Assembly: GCF_003853705.1 (NCBI RefSeq)
Contig: NZ_QTQI01000003.1
Coordinates: forward strand, 124,001-188,000
From: Burkholderia sp. Bp8992
GTDB taxonomy: Bacteria; Pseudomonadota; Gammaproteobacteria; Burkholderiales; Burkholderiaceae
Direction: 5' to 3'
Length of the DNA stretch: 64,000 nt
Shown: piece after piece, positions 27,766-36,410 of the stretch
Position numbering within the stretch: position 1 is the stretch's first letter
Layout: every line of letters starts with the position of its first letter
The notes under the pieces: model-generated
Told to the model about the DNA's origin: nothing
The model's input: the letters and a program-made list of their open reading frames with translations, nothing else
Database searches by the model: none
Made by a program: the position numbers and the translations under genes

Positions 27766-28722
27766 ATGAAACTCGGCTCTCGCCTGCTCGTCGTCGCAGG
27801 CCTCGCGCTCGCCGGCATCGCCGGAAGCGCGCCGGCCCATGCGGCCGACCTGCCGCCGGTCAACCTCGGCATGACCAGTTTCCTCGACGGGATGCCGCCG
27901 GCCGGCTCCGGCTGGTACGGCACGCAGTACCTGCAGTACTACACGGCCGGCCGCGTCAACGACAATGCGGGCAACAAGGTCGGGCTGCCGAAGCAGGACA
28001 TCGACCTGTTCGCGGGGCTGAGCCAGCTCGTCTATCAGTCGCCGCTGACGTTCGCGGGCATGCATCCGGGCCTCGACGTGATCCTGCCGTGGATCGCGTC
28101 CGCGCGGACCGACGACGGCATCGGCAACGTCGCGCTGAATGCGCGCGCCGGGTTCGGCGACCTGTTGATCGGCCCGTTCATCCAGTTCGACCCGGTGATG
28201 GGTGCGCAGGGCCCGCGCTTCGCGCAGCGCGTGGAATTCCAGTTCATCGCGCCGACCGGCGCGTACGATCCGTCGCGCGCGATCAATCCGGGCAGTCATT
28301 TCTGGTCGTTCGACCCGTACTGGGCGGCGACGCTGTGGCTCACGCCGAAATGGACCGTGTCGTGGAGGCTGCACTATCTGTGGAACGCGACCAACCATCG
28401 GCCGGCCACGTCGCTCGGCCCCGACGTGACGTCGACGCAGGCCGGCCAGGCGATCCACGTGAACTTCGCGACCGAGTACGAAGTGCGCCCGGGCCTGCGC
28501 CTGGGGCTCAACGGCTACTGGCTGCGCCAGACCACCGACATGAAGGAGAACGGGCAGGACGTGCCCGGCACGCGGGAGGCCGTGTTCGCGATCGGGCCGG
28601 GCGCCATGTATAGCTTCTCGCCGCACGACCACCTGTTGTTCAACACGTACTTCGAGACCCATGCGCGCAACCGGCCGCAGGGGACGCGGATGGTGCTGCG
28701 CTACGTGCATCACTTCCAGTGA
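27766..28722 (+). CDS. Outer-membrane channel of the phenol-degradation meta-pathway (SphA-like) family
   Basis: The protein has 318 residues. A signal peptide (MKLGSRLLVVAGLALAG, cleavage at AHAAD near residue 27) precedes a beta-strand-rich protein that ends MVLRYVHHFQ. Segments such as DVILPWIASARTDDG, GDLLIGPFIQFDP and FQFIAPTGAYDPSRAINPGSHFWSFDP are typical of the MetA-pathway/SphA family of putative barrels encoded in aromatic degradation operons. It probably admits the hydrophobic substrate. AGGAGG is 8 bases before the ATG. A short AT-rich spacer after the reductase gene may carry an extra promoter. It is the last gene of the operon. Confidence 0.85.
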   Translation: MKLGSRLLVVAGLALAGIAGSAPAHAADLPPVNLGMTSFLDGMPPAGSGWYGTQYLQYYTAGRVNDNAGNKVGLPKQDIDLFAGLSQLVYQSPLTFAGMHPGLDVILPWIASARTDDGIGNVALNARAGFGDLLIGPFIQFDPVMGAQGPRFAQRVEFQFIAPTGAYDPSRAINPGSHFWSFDPYWAATLWLTPKWTVSWRLHYLWNATNHRPATSLGPDVTSTQAGQAIHVNFATEYEVRPGLRLGLNGYWLRQTTDMKENGQDVPGTREAVFAIGPGAMYSFSPHDHLLFNTYFETHARNRPQGTRMVLRYVHHFQ

Positions 28723-28735
28723 TGCGGGGGCGGCG

Positions 28736-28761
28736 CGCGCCGCGTTCGCTCACGCGGCGCG
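28736..28761. terminator. Hairpin between convergent channel and P-type ATPase genes
   Basis: CGCGCCGCG at 28736-28744 pairs with CGCGGCGCG at 28753-28761 around 8 bases. The loop contains the stop codon of the minus-strand ATPase. The spacer between the two convergent genes is only 27 bases, so this hairpin must serve both transcripts if it terminates. Confidence 0.55.
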
Positions 28762-30690
28762 AACAGGTTCGTCGATCCGCAGCAGCCGGCCCGCGTTGGC
28801 GATCACGATGAACGTGCCGACGTTGTGCAGGATCGCGGCCCACACCGCGCCAAGCACACCGGTCGCGGCCAGCGCGATCACCGCGAGCGTCCACGCGAGC
28901 CCGATCGCCGCGTTGGTCGTCGCCGTGCGCCGGCAATGGCGGCCGAGGCGGATGCAGGTCGGAATCCGCTTCAGGTCGTCACCGAGCAGCACGACGTCGG
29001 CCGACGCGATCGCGATGTCGACACCGCGTTCGCCCATCGCGATGCTGGTCGAGCCGGCCTTGATCGCCAGCACGTCATTGAGCCCGTCGCCGACGACGAG
29101 CGGATGCAGGCCGGCGCCAATCTCGCGCATCACGTAATCGAGCTTGTCGTGCGGGAGCGCCTGCGCGACCACCGTATCGATGCCGGTCTCGGCGGCGACC
29201 TTGCGCGCGACGGGCTCGCGGTCGCCCGTCAGCAGCGTCTGGCGCGCGAGGCCGAGCGCACGCAGCTCCGCGAGCGCCTCGTGCGCGTCGGGCCGCAGCG
29301 TGTCGGCGAAACCGAACCAGGCGAGCAGCCGCCCGTCGAGCACGAGGCCGACGAGCGGCCCGTCGAAACCCTCGGGCGGCGGCGGCAACGCGCCGGCATG
29401 ATCGGCCAGCAGCGCGGGCCGGCCGAGTACGGCCGTGCCGTCCGGCGTATCGGCGACGACGCCGAGCCCGCGCAACTCCCGCGTGCGTTCGAACGGTGCA
29501 ACGGCCGCGCCCACGAGGCCGGATGCGACGGCATCGCGTACGAGCGCGCGGCTCGCCGGATGCGCGCTGCCCTCGCCGAGCCGGGCGGCCAGCGTGCGCG
29601 CGTGCGTTCCGTCGACACCCGGTTGCAGCCACACCTGCCGGACCTGCAGTTCGCCGCGGGTGAGCGTGCCCGTCTTGTCGATCACGAGCGCGTCGACCTC
29701 GGCGATCTTGTCGAGGAACGCGGCATTGCGAAACAGGATCCCGTGCCGCGCGCCGACGGCGATGCCGGCGATGGCCGTGGACGGCGCGGCGAGCACCAGC
29801 GCGCACGGGCATGCGGCCACGATCACCGCGAGCATCGCCGCTGCGTTCGCCGACGTGAACCACACGATCGCCGCGATCAGCAGCACGAGCGCGAGATACG
29901 CGCCCATGTGCCGCTCGAGCACCTGCGTGACGGGCGGCTTCGCCTGTTCCGCGTGCTGCATCAGCGCGATGATCTTGCCGAGCGTCGAATCCTTGCCGGT
30001 GTGCGTGACCTCGATCCGCAACACGCCGTCGAGATTCAGCGCGCCGCCGTAGACAGCGCTGCCGGCGTCGACGTCGAGCGGCACGGATTCGCCGGTGATC
30101 GGTCCGTTGTCGACGCTCGACGCACCGGCCGTCACGATGCCGTCGACCGGAATGCGCGCGCCGGCGACCACCTCGATGCAGTCGCCCGCGTGCAGCGCGT
30201 CGTACGCGACTTCGGCGACGCTGCCGTCGGCGCCGATGCGGCGCACGCGGCCGGCCGTCAGGCGACCGAGCGCGCGGATCGCTTCCTGCGAGCCGAGCAC
30301 GCTGCGCTCCTCGAGCGCATGGCCGAACGTCATCACGATCGGCAGCAGCGCGGCCGTCGTCATGTCGCCGATGGCCCACGCCGCCAGCATCGCGAGCGCG
30401 ATCAGGCGGTCGGTCACGCCGTGCAGGCTCGGCGCGCGCAGGCTGTGCCACGCGCTCGCGAACACGGGCCCTGCGACGATCAGCGACGCGAGCGCGGCCA
30501 GCAGCTGCGCGAGCGTGTCGCCGCCGGGCGACAGCGCGCGCCACGCGAACGACAGCACCAGCAGCCCGCCTGCGAGCAGCGCCAGCGCGATCTGCCGCGT
30601 GATCGTGCGACGTTCGTCGGCGGACAGCGCGTAAGCCGTCGCCGACGGCGCGGGTTCCGGCGCGGCAGCCGGTTCGGCGAGCGTATTCAT
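28750..30690 (-). CDS. P1B-type metal-transporting ATPase without N-terminal metal-binding domain
   Basis: The protein has 646 residues. About eight membrane helices; the metal-site helix has the CPC motif in AACPCALVLAAPSTAIAG (residues about 292-294). The phosphorylated Asp is in DKTGTLTRG (about 336), the P1B-specific HP pair in SAHPASRAL, the TGD loop and GDGLND follow. There is no GMTCxxC domain at the N-terminus. The last helices read AAIGLAWTLAVIALAA and ILHNVGTFIVIANAGRLL; the Lys and Asp that mark Zn/Cd pumps are replaced, with His in the last helix, so the ion cannot be assigned. The start overlaps the stop of the SPFH gene upstream by 4 bases (ATGA), which shows tight coupling. Confidence 0.92.
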   Translation of the reverse strand: MNTLAEPAAAPEPAPSATAYALSADERRTITRQIALALLAGGLLVLSFAWRALSPGGDTLAQLLAALASLIVAGPVFASAWHSLRAPSLHGVTDRLIALAMLAAWAIGDMTTAALLPIVMTFGHALEERSVLGSQEAIRALGRLTAGRVRRIGADGSVAEVAYDALHAGDCIEVVAGARIPVDGIVTAGASSVDNGPITGESVPLDVDAGSAVYGGALNLDGVLRIEVTHTGKDSTLGKIIALMQHAEQAKPPVTQVLERHMGAYLALVLLIAAIVWFTSANAAAMLAVIVAACPCALVLAAPSTAIAGIAVGARHGILFRNAAFLDKIAEVDALVIDKTGTLTRGELQVRQVWLQPGVDGTHARTLAARLGEGSAHPASRALVRDAVASGLVGAAVAPFERTRELRGLGVVADTPDGTAVLGRPALLADHAGALPPPPEGFDGPLVGLVLDGRLLAWFGFADTLRPDAHEALAELRALGLARQTLLTGDREPVARKVAAETGIDTVVAQALPHDKLDYVMREIGAGLHPLVVGDGLNDVLAIKAGSTSIAMGERGVDIAIASADVVLLGDDLKRIPTCIRLGRHCRRTATTNAAIGLAWTLAVIALAATGVLGAVWAAILHNVGTFIVIANAGRLLRIDEPVRAA

Positions 30691-31730
30691 CGGGCGCTCC
30701 CGGGCAGGATCAGGTTCGAGGTGTCGTGCGGATCGATCGTCGTCACGCGCCCGGCTTTCGACAGCACACGCTGCACGCGATCGCGATAGAGCCGCGCCAG
30801 CAGCCCCGGGTCGCCGTTCTCGCGCGCCGTCGCGTCGAGCTGCCGGATTTCCAGCGTGTCGGTCTGCGCGGTCGCGACGCGTTCGGTCGCGCGTGCCTGC
30901 GCGTCCTGGACGATCCGGTCGGCGTCCTGCTGCGCGTCCTGCCGCCGCTGTTCGGCGGCGGTGCGTGCTTCCGCGATGGTCCGTTCGACGAGTTGCAGCG
31001 ACGTCAGCACCGCGTTGAACGCATCGGCCGCCGCGCCGGGAAACGCCGGCTGCACGTCGACGCGGGCGACTTCGACGCCGAGCCCCGCGTGCGCCGCGTC
31101 CAGCGCGCGCAGGTGCCGTGCGACGGCGTCGGCGAGGTCGCCGCGCAGCCGTTCCCGGCGGGCCGCCATCTGCCGGTCCGCGGCCAGTTGCTCGGGGCGC
31201 GCGACCAGGATCGCATCGAGATCGCGGGTCGCCGCGACCTCGACGGCCGACGCGGACACGATCCGCTCGAGCGCGGCGTCGAGGCGGTCCTGCTGCAGCA
31301 CGTAGGCATACGGATCGCTGACCCGGTAATAGAGCACCGCGCTCAACGCGACGGCACCGCCATCGCCGGTCATCACGTAGCCGGAACCGGCCAGCGCGTC
31401 GGGCAGCCGCGCGACGCCCTGCGCGGACGGCGCGAGCGCCCGCGGATCGCGATCGAGCGAGCGGATCCGCCGTTCGAGCACGCGCGCGGCGCCCGGCACG
31501 AGCAGGACCGATTCGAACGGCTGCGGCCACGCGATCACGAGCCCGGCGTCCTGCGTGCGCACGAGTGCGCCGAAGCGCATCACGACCGCGCGGCTGTCCG
31601 CCGGAATCCGCCGGATGTTCGAGCCGGCCCATGCGCACGCGGCCAGCACCGCGACCGCGGCGACGAACCAGAACGACAGGCGCACGGCCTGTGCGCCGGG
31701 CCCGAGCGGCGGGACAGGCTGTGCACTCAT
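30687..31730 (-). CDS. SPFH-domain (HflC/HflK-like) membrane protein
   Basis: The protein has 347 residues. One N-terminal membrane helix (LSFWFVAAVAVLAACAWAG, residues about 18-36) is followed by the SPFH/band-7 core (SRAVVMRFGALVRTQDAGLV) and a long Ala/Arg/Gln coiled-coil with TAAEQRRQDAQQDADRIVQD. These proteins oligomerise into membrane-anchored cages; HflK and HflC restrain the FtsH protease. Here no ftsH is near. Both ends overlap the neighbouring genes by 4 bases, so expression is coupled to the second SPFH protein and the metal ATPase. Function in metal transport is inferred from context only. Confidence 0.85.
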   Translation of the reverse strand: MSAQPVPPLGPGAQAVRLSFWFVAAVAVLAACAWAGSNIRRIPADSRAVVMRFGALVRTQDAGLVIAWPQPFESVLLVPGAARVLERRIRSLDRDPRALAPSAQGVARLPDALAGSGYVMTGDGGAVALSAVLYYRVSDPYAYVLQQDRLDAALERIVSASAVEVAATRDLDAILVARPEQLAADRQMAARRERLRGDLADAVARHLRALDAAHAGLGVEVARVDVQPAFPGAAADAFNAVLTSLQLVERTIAEARTAAEQRRQDAQQDADRIVQDAQARATERVATAQTDTLEIRQLDATARENGDPGLLARLYRDRVQRVLSKAGRVTTIDPHDTSNLILPGSAR

Positions 31731-32764
31731 CGGGCCGCCTTGCGCGGCTTCGACGCCGGCGCAGCCTGCGCCGCCGCATCGGCCGGGCCCTGCACGAGCA
31801 CGCGGAACGGCGCGGCATCGGTGCGCAGGATCAGGTTCGTATTGGTGCCGACCACCGTGTTCAGCGTGTCGAGCGAGCGCAGCATCGTGTACAGGTGCGG
31901 GTTGCCCGCATAGCTCTTGCCGTAGATGTCGGCCGCGTCCTTGCGCGATTGCGCCTCGATGCCGGCCGCCTTGACGTTCGCATCGGCCAGCGCGATGCGC
32001 GCGTCGCGCTCGGCGTCCGAGCGGATCTGCGCGGCTTCGCGATTGCCGTCCGCGGTGCGCTGCGCGGCCACCGTTTCGCGTTCCGCGCTCATTCGCTCGA
32101 CGGTCGCGGCGAGCGTGACGGCCGGCAGCGTGAGCCGCTCGAGCCCGACCTGGGCCACGCGCACGCCATAGGCCGCATAGAGCTGCGCATCGATCTGCCG
32201 GCGCAGCGTGTCCTCGAATTCGCCGGTCTTCACCCGGGACGGATCGGTGTTGACCAGCGACGCGAGGTCGTACCCGGCGGACGTCGTCTGCAGCGCGGAA
32301 CCGACGAGCGAGCGGATCTGCCGCGCCGCTTCGTCCGGCTCGTTGCCGACCGCGCGCATGAAGCGCCCGATGTCGCGCGCGTCGGCCGGCACGCGCCACG
32401 CGACGTACGCCTCGACGATGATGCGCAGCCCGTCGCGCGTGCCGACGTCCTGCAGGCCGCTCGACGTCGTGTGCAGGCGCAGGTCGACCGGCGTCACCGC
32501 GTCGATCGGCGCCGGCAGGCGCCACGCGAGCCCCGGTTCGAGCAGCACGCGCACGGGACGCCCGAAACGCGTGATCACCGAGGCCTCGCCGGCGCGCACC
32601 TGCACGAAGCTCGCGACCGCGAGCGCGACGAGCACGCACAGCAGCGCGACGGCGACGCGCAGGCGGAAGGCGCCGGACGGCTGCGGTGTGCCGTGATGCG
32701 CATGGTGGTCGTGGCCATGGCCGTGGTGCGCATGATCATGCGCGTGCGAATGAAACAGACTCAC
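31727..32764 (-). CDS. SPFH-domain protein with histidine-rich cytoplasmic N-terminus (HflC-like)
   Basis: The protein has 345 residues and a GTG start at 32764. Residues 5-24 are dominated by His, with Asp, Gly and Ala (HSHAHDHAHHGHGHDHHAHH), a plausible Zn/Ni/Cu-binding tail. A membrane helix (VALLCVLVALAVASFVQV, about 39-56) and SPFH core (EASVITRFGRPVRVLLEPGL) follow, then a helical region with ERETVAAQRTADGNREAAQI. The match to HflC extends along the whole length. Its start overlaps the stop of the small ORF upstream and its end overlaps the next SPFH gene. The His tail next to a metal ATPase suggests metal sensing or buffering, which is inference. Confidence 0.87.
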   Translation of the reverse strand: MSLFHSHAHDHAHHGHGHDHHAHHGTPQPSGAFRLRVAVALLCVLVALAVASFVQVRAGEASVITRFGRPVRVLLEPGLAWRLPAPIDAVTPVDLRLHTTSSGLQDVGTRDGLRIIVEAYVAWRVPADARDIGRFMRAVGNEPDEAARQIRSLVGSALQTTSAGYDLASLVNTDPSRVKTGEFEDTLRRQIDAQLYAAYGVRVAQVGLERLTLPAVTLAATVERMSAERETVAAQRTADGNREAAQIRSDAERDARIALADANVKAAGIEAQSRKDAADIYGKSYAGNPHLYTMLRSLDTLNTVVGTNTNLILRTDAAPFRVLVQGPADAAAQAAPASKPRKAAR

Positions 32765-32856
32765 GATGTCGCCCCGGATGCGGTGTCGCCCGCGTGCGGC
32801 GCGGCGGCACGCGCTGCCGCCGTGGTGCGCCGCCCGCGCGGAACGCGCCGCGTCAT
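32761..32856 (-). CDS. Possible 31-residue ORF bridging two SPFH genes
   Basis: An ATG at 32856, one base after the upstream gene's TGA, opens 31 codons (MTRRVPRGRRTTAAARAAAP...) and ends in a TGA that overlaps the GTG start of the next gene. The exact tiling of the gap between two genes fits translational re-initiation. There is no separate Shine-Dalgarno sequence, and an Arg/Ala-rich product is what GC-rich DNA gives by chance, so it may be only a coupling device or nothing. Confidence 0.3.
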   Translation of the reverse strand: MTRRVPRGRRTTAAARAAAPHAGDTASGATS

Positions 32857-32857
32857 G

Positions 32858-34747
32858 TCAATGAATGCCGGCCAGATCGCCGGCGGGAGTGTTGCGCAGA
32901 TCGACGGTTGCCCGCGTGCCGTCGGCCAGCCGGTCGTCGATGATCGTCATGCGTGCGTTGCGCAGCCCGCGTTGCAGCCGGTCAAGGTAATACTCGAATG
33001 GAAACGCGGGGCCGCCGAGCCGGTACGCGACCAGGTCGGCATCGAAATCGATCTGTTGCACGCGTGCCGACGACAGCGTGTCGCCCGCCTGCGCTTCGGC
33101 CTGTGCGATCCGCGCGAGCGCCTGCTGCCGTGCGTTGCCGAGCAGGCCGGCCGCGAAGCCGCGCGCCTGCGCGACACTGCCCTGCGCGCGGATCTGCGCG
33201 GCCTGCACGTCGTGAAAGGCGGCCGCCGCGCCGGTCGGCGGGTGCACGCTCTCGATCACGACCGCGATCACGTCGACCCCGCTCTGCAGGCGGTCGAGCT
33301 GCTGCTGGATGGCGCGCTTCAACTGATCGGCCATCGCGGCCTGATCGGTTTCGAGCAGCGATTCGAGCGTATGCGACGCGAGGTAGTGGACCAGTTCGCG
33401 ATTCGCGTTCACGCGCACCGTGCTTTCCGGATCGATCGTGCGATAGAGCGCCGCGCGGGCGTCGGCGTCGGTCGGCCCGAGACGATAATCGACCCGCACG
33501 TCGGCGTTGACGATCTGGAAGTTCTGGCGATCGCCGTTCGCGCCGGCGATCACCTGGGTGGTTTCCTGCGGATGCGGGGTATCCCACAGGCGGTTGATGG
33601 CTTCGGGTGTCGGGCCGTCGGCCGGCGCGGCACGCGTGTCGGCGCCGCCGTCGTTCGCGTTGCCCGCGATCGCGACCTGGTGCACGGCGCCGTTGTCGAC
33701 GATGCGCGCGCGCCCGAACGGCCAGGGCAGCCCGATGTGCAGCCCCGGCTGCCAGACGGCGACCGGCGCGCCGAAACGTTCATAGACCGCGCGCTGTTCG
33801 GGGCTCAGCACGACGACGGCCGTGAGCAGCCACGCAGCGGCGACGGTCGCGCCGAGCGCACCCGGCAGCAGCCGCACAAAGCTGCGCCATCCCCAGCTCT
33901 GCCGTAAATCGATGCCGTAGCGATGCCGCAGCTCGGCGCCGAGCGACGCGAACGGCGACGGGCGCCGGCTCAGCAGGCCGGCAATCGCGCTGGTCGGCAC
34001 GACGGCGCCGCGCGGCCCCGCAAACCACGACAGCACGCCGCGAACGGCCAATTCGGCCGCTACGGCGGCGTTGAGCAGCGCGGCCGCATGCACGAGCCAA
34101 TCGGCCGTGCGATGCCGGAATGCGAACCATGCGGCGGCCAGCACGCCCGCGAGCGCGGTGACGAGCGCCACGCGCAGCATCCGCGTGAGCGATGCGGACA
34201 CGGCCGAGCGATCCGCGGCGGCCGCGTGGTGACGTTCGGTGACGAGTGTAAGAAACGCGAGCACCAGGCAGGCGGCGCCGACCGCGAGCGTGGGTTCGGG
34301 TGCGGCCATCGCGCGGATCAGCATCACCGGCGACGGCGGTTGCCACGCGAGCGCGGCCATCGCGACGGAAAGCATGGCACCCGCGGTGACGGCCCACGGC
34401 CGCCAGTCGATCGCGGCGGCAATGGCCGGCCAAGGATTGTCGGCTTGCTCCGGCTCCTGCTCCTGCTTGCGACGGAATGCGCTGCGCAGCCAGTCGGCGA
34501 GCAGGCCCTGCGGCAGGTCGCGGCGCGCGCGACCGGCGAGCAGCACGCCGATCGCGACGACGAGCACGTTGCACCATGCGCTGGCGAGCGGTGCGCACCA
34601 GCGCAGGTCGACCGGCAGGAAGTCGACTGCGCTCAGCGTGCCGAGCGTGACGGCCAGCAACGCGGCGGCCCCTGCAACCGGCGCGAGGGCGTCACTGCCG
34701 GCCGGGCTGTCGGGAATGTCGTCGTGGCCTTCCGGCTGTTGCCCCAT
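32858..34747 (-). CDS. Large SPFH-domain protein with polytopic N-terminus (HflK-like)
   Basis: The protein has 629 residues, well above the roughly 400 of HflK. The first 290 residues hold about six hydrophobic segments (for example WCNVLVVAIGVLLAG and VALVTALAGVLAAAWFAF). A further helix (LGATVAAAWLLTAVVVL, around 300) leads into the HflK-like core: SPEQRAVYERFGAPVAVWQP, LPWPFGRARIVD, and VDYRLGPTDADARAALYRTI. The end has IDFDADLVAYRLGGPAFPFE and YYLDRLQRGLRNARMTIIDD, as in HflK. It begins the four-gene SPFH/ATPase operon. The added membrane domain is unlike classical HflK and its role is unknown. Confidence 0.85.
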   Translation of the reverse strand: MGQQPEGHDDIPDSPAGSDALAPVAGAAALLAVTLGTLSAVDFLPVDLRWCAPLASAWCNVLVVAIGVLLAGRARRDLPQGLLADWLRSAFRRKQEQEPEQADNPWPAIAAAIDWRPWAVTAGAMLSVAMAALAWQPPSPVMLIRAMAAPEPTLAVGAACLVLAFLTLVTERHHAAAADRSAVSASLTRMLRVALVTALAGVLAAAWFAFRHRTADWLVHAAALLNAAVAAELAVRGVLSWFAGPRGAVVPTSAIAGLLSRRPSPFASLGAELRHRYGIDLRQSWGWRSFVRLLPGALGATVAAAWLLTAVVVLSPEQRAVYERFGAPVAVWQPGLHIGLPWPFGRARIVDNGAVHQVAIAGNANDGGADTRAAPADGPTPEAINRLWDTPHPQETTQVIAGANGDRQNFQIVNADVRVDYRLGPTDADARAALYRTIDPESTVRVNANRELVHYLASHTLESLLETDQAAMADQLKRAIQQQLDRLQSGVDVIAVVIESVHPPTGAAAAFHDVQAAQIRAQGSVAQARGFAAGLLGNARQQALARIAQAEAQAGDTLSSARVQQIDFDADLVAYRLGGPAFPFEYYLDRLQRGLRNARMTIIDDRLADGTRATVDLRNTPAGDLAGIH

Positions 34748-35393
34748 CGGGGTTCCTTACGTACGCGTTACAGGATGCGCAGGTGCCCGCGCGGAATTCT
34801 GCGAGCGGCAATGTAGCGCGGCGGATGATGAAACTCAAGGCATCGATGCGATTGACGCGAGGGAGGAAACGGTCGCGCGGACCGGATGGGCCGCGCGCGT
34901 CGCAATGTCGGAGCCGGCGGCGCGTCGGTCCTGTCGTCAAGGTGATGGGTATCCGCGATTCGCGGAGGGAAAACCGGGCGCGATCGGGTTCGGGGATCGC
35001 GACCTGCCGCGCCACCGGCGCGAACGTGGCTATCGGATCGTCTTTGCGTCGCGCCGGATAGCGCACGCAGACGTCCGAACCGGTATTCGAAGATGCATTG
35101 ACTCGACGGCGGCGGGCTCATCCCTGCGACATCGCGTTCGATCGTGCCGCGCGATGCCGGCAGCGCCGCTTCACGGGTTAGCAGTAGGGGGCAGCCGGCA
35201 AGGCGGTGGACTACGGCTTGTTCCATGGCCGACCATGGGTCCAGGATGCATTGACGCCGCTATGGTCGACCTGTCTCGCGGCGCCGCCTGGGGAGGGAGC
35301 CTCCATGAAGCCTGTTGCCGTGCCGGCCGGCGGGTAGGCCGCGCTGCACGTTCATCCTTTATCGGCCGTCCCGGCGCAACGCCGGTTCGCCGC
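34748..35393. other. Gene-free region between the SPFH operon and the Tad locus
   Basis: These 646 bases lie upstream of the minus-strand SPFH operon and downstream of the last Tad gene. I see no ORF with a ribosome site or recognisable product. A perfect short hairpin (CCGGCG-CAA-CGCCGG, 35371-35385) lies just after the tadC stop and could end the Tad transcript, though no T-run follows. The part next to 34747 must hold the SPFH promoter, but no clear -35/-10 pair stands out. Confidence 0.6.
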
Positions 35394-36374
35394 TCACTGC
35401 GTGACGCCAACGAACGTCGGCAGCAGCACGCGATACACGTGGATCATTGCCGGGCCGAGCAGCACCATCATCAGCGCGGGGAAGATGCAGAAGATCAGCG
35501 GGAACAGCAGCTTCAGCGCGATCTTCGCTGCCCGCTCCTCCGCACGCATCCGGCGCCGCGTGCGCAGCATGTCCGACAGCACGCGCAGCGATTCGCTGAT
35601 GCTCGTGCCGAAGCGGTCGGCCTGGATCAGCATCGCGCAGAACGACTCGATGTCCTCGACGCCGGTCCGCAGTGCGAGATTGCGCAGCGCCGTCTCTTTC
35701 GTGAAACCCGAGCGCATCTCGAGCAGCAGCAGGTCGAGTTCGCTTGCGACCACGTCGCTGCTGAAGCGCAGTTCCTCGCTCACCTTCATCAGCGCCGCGT
35801 CGAGCCCGAGCCCCGCTTCGACGCACACGGTCAGCAGGTCGAGCGCATCCGGGAAATCCTCGAAGATCGTCCGCTGGCGCACCTTGACCCGCTGCGACAG
35901 CACGATGTTCGGGATGTAGTAGCCGATCCCGGCGAGCGCGACGAGGATGACCGACAGCAGCGCGCGCTCGTTGCCGAGCGACGTCGTGATCAGTACCAGC
36001 AGCGCTGCGCACGGCAACCCGAGCGCAAGCCCCGTCTTCGCCGTGAAATACAGCGCGGCCGCGCTCTGGTTGCGCCAGCCGGCGTTCATCATCCGGATGC
36101 GCAGCGGCGAATTCTCCCAGCCCTCCTTCGGCACCGACAGCTTCGAGATCGGCGTGGACAGCTCGACCAGCTTCGCGACCCAGCGCGACGCCATGTCGTC
36201 GCCCGCGCCCGCCCCTCCGACGACGGTCCCGCCCGCCCCGGCCGCGCCAGCCTGCTGGAGCCGGCGCTGGATGCTGCGCGGCGCGAACAGCAGCATCGCG
36301 ATGAGCACGCCGCCGGCCACGAAGATGAACAAGCCGCCCAGCATCACGGCCTGGATCACGCTCAGGTTTTGCAT
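35394..36374 (-). CDS. tadC: Tad pilus inner-membrane platform protein TadC
   Basis: The protein has 326 residues. A type II secretion F-domain protein with an N-terminal helix (LGGLFIFVAGGVLIAMLLF), a pair of central helices, and a C-terminal pair (KLLFPLIFCIFPALMMVLLG). The conserved stretch DALDLLTVCVEAGLGLDAAL and LRMRRRMRAEERAAKIALKL-like basic segment (here written RTRRRMRAEERAAKI) identify TadC. With TadB it forms the platform on which the ATPase assembles Flp pilin. It is the last gene of the locus, 36 bases after tadB. Confidence 0.93.
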   Translation of the reverse strand: MQNLSVIQAVMLGGLFIFVAGGVLIAMLLFAPRSIQRRLQQAGAAGAGGTVVGGAGAGDDMASRWVAKLVELSTPISKLSVPKEGWENSPLRIRMMNAGWRNQSAAALYFTAKTGLALGLPCAALLVLITTSLGNERALLSVILVALAGIGYYIPNIVLSQRVKVRQRTIFEDFPDALDLLTVCVEAGLGLDAALMKVSEELRFSSDVVASELDLLLLEMRSGFTKETALRNLALRTGVEDIESFCAMLIQADRFGTSISESLRVLSDMLRTRRRMRAEERAAKIALKLLFPLIFCIFPALMMVLLGPAMIHVYRVLLPTFVGVTQ

Positions 36375-36410
36375 GACAACCTCGCAACGGTTCGTTATTC
36401 GGCACTCACG

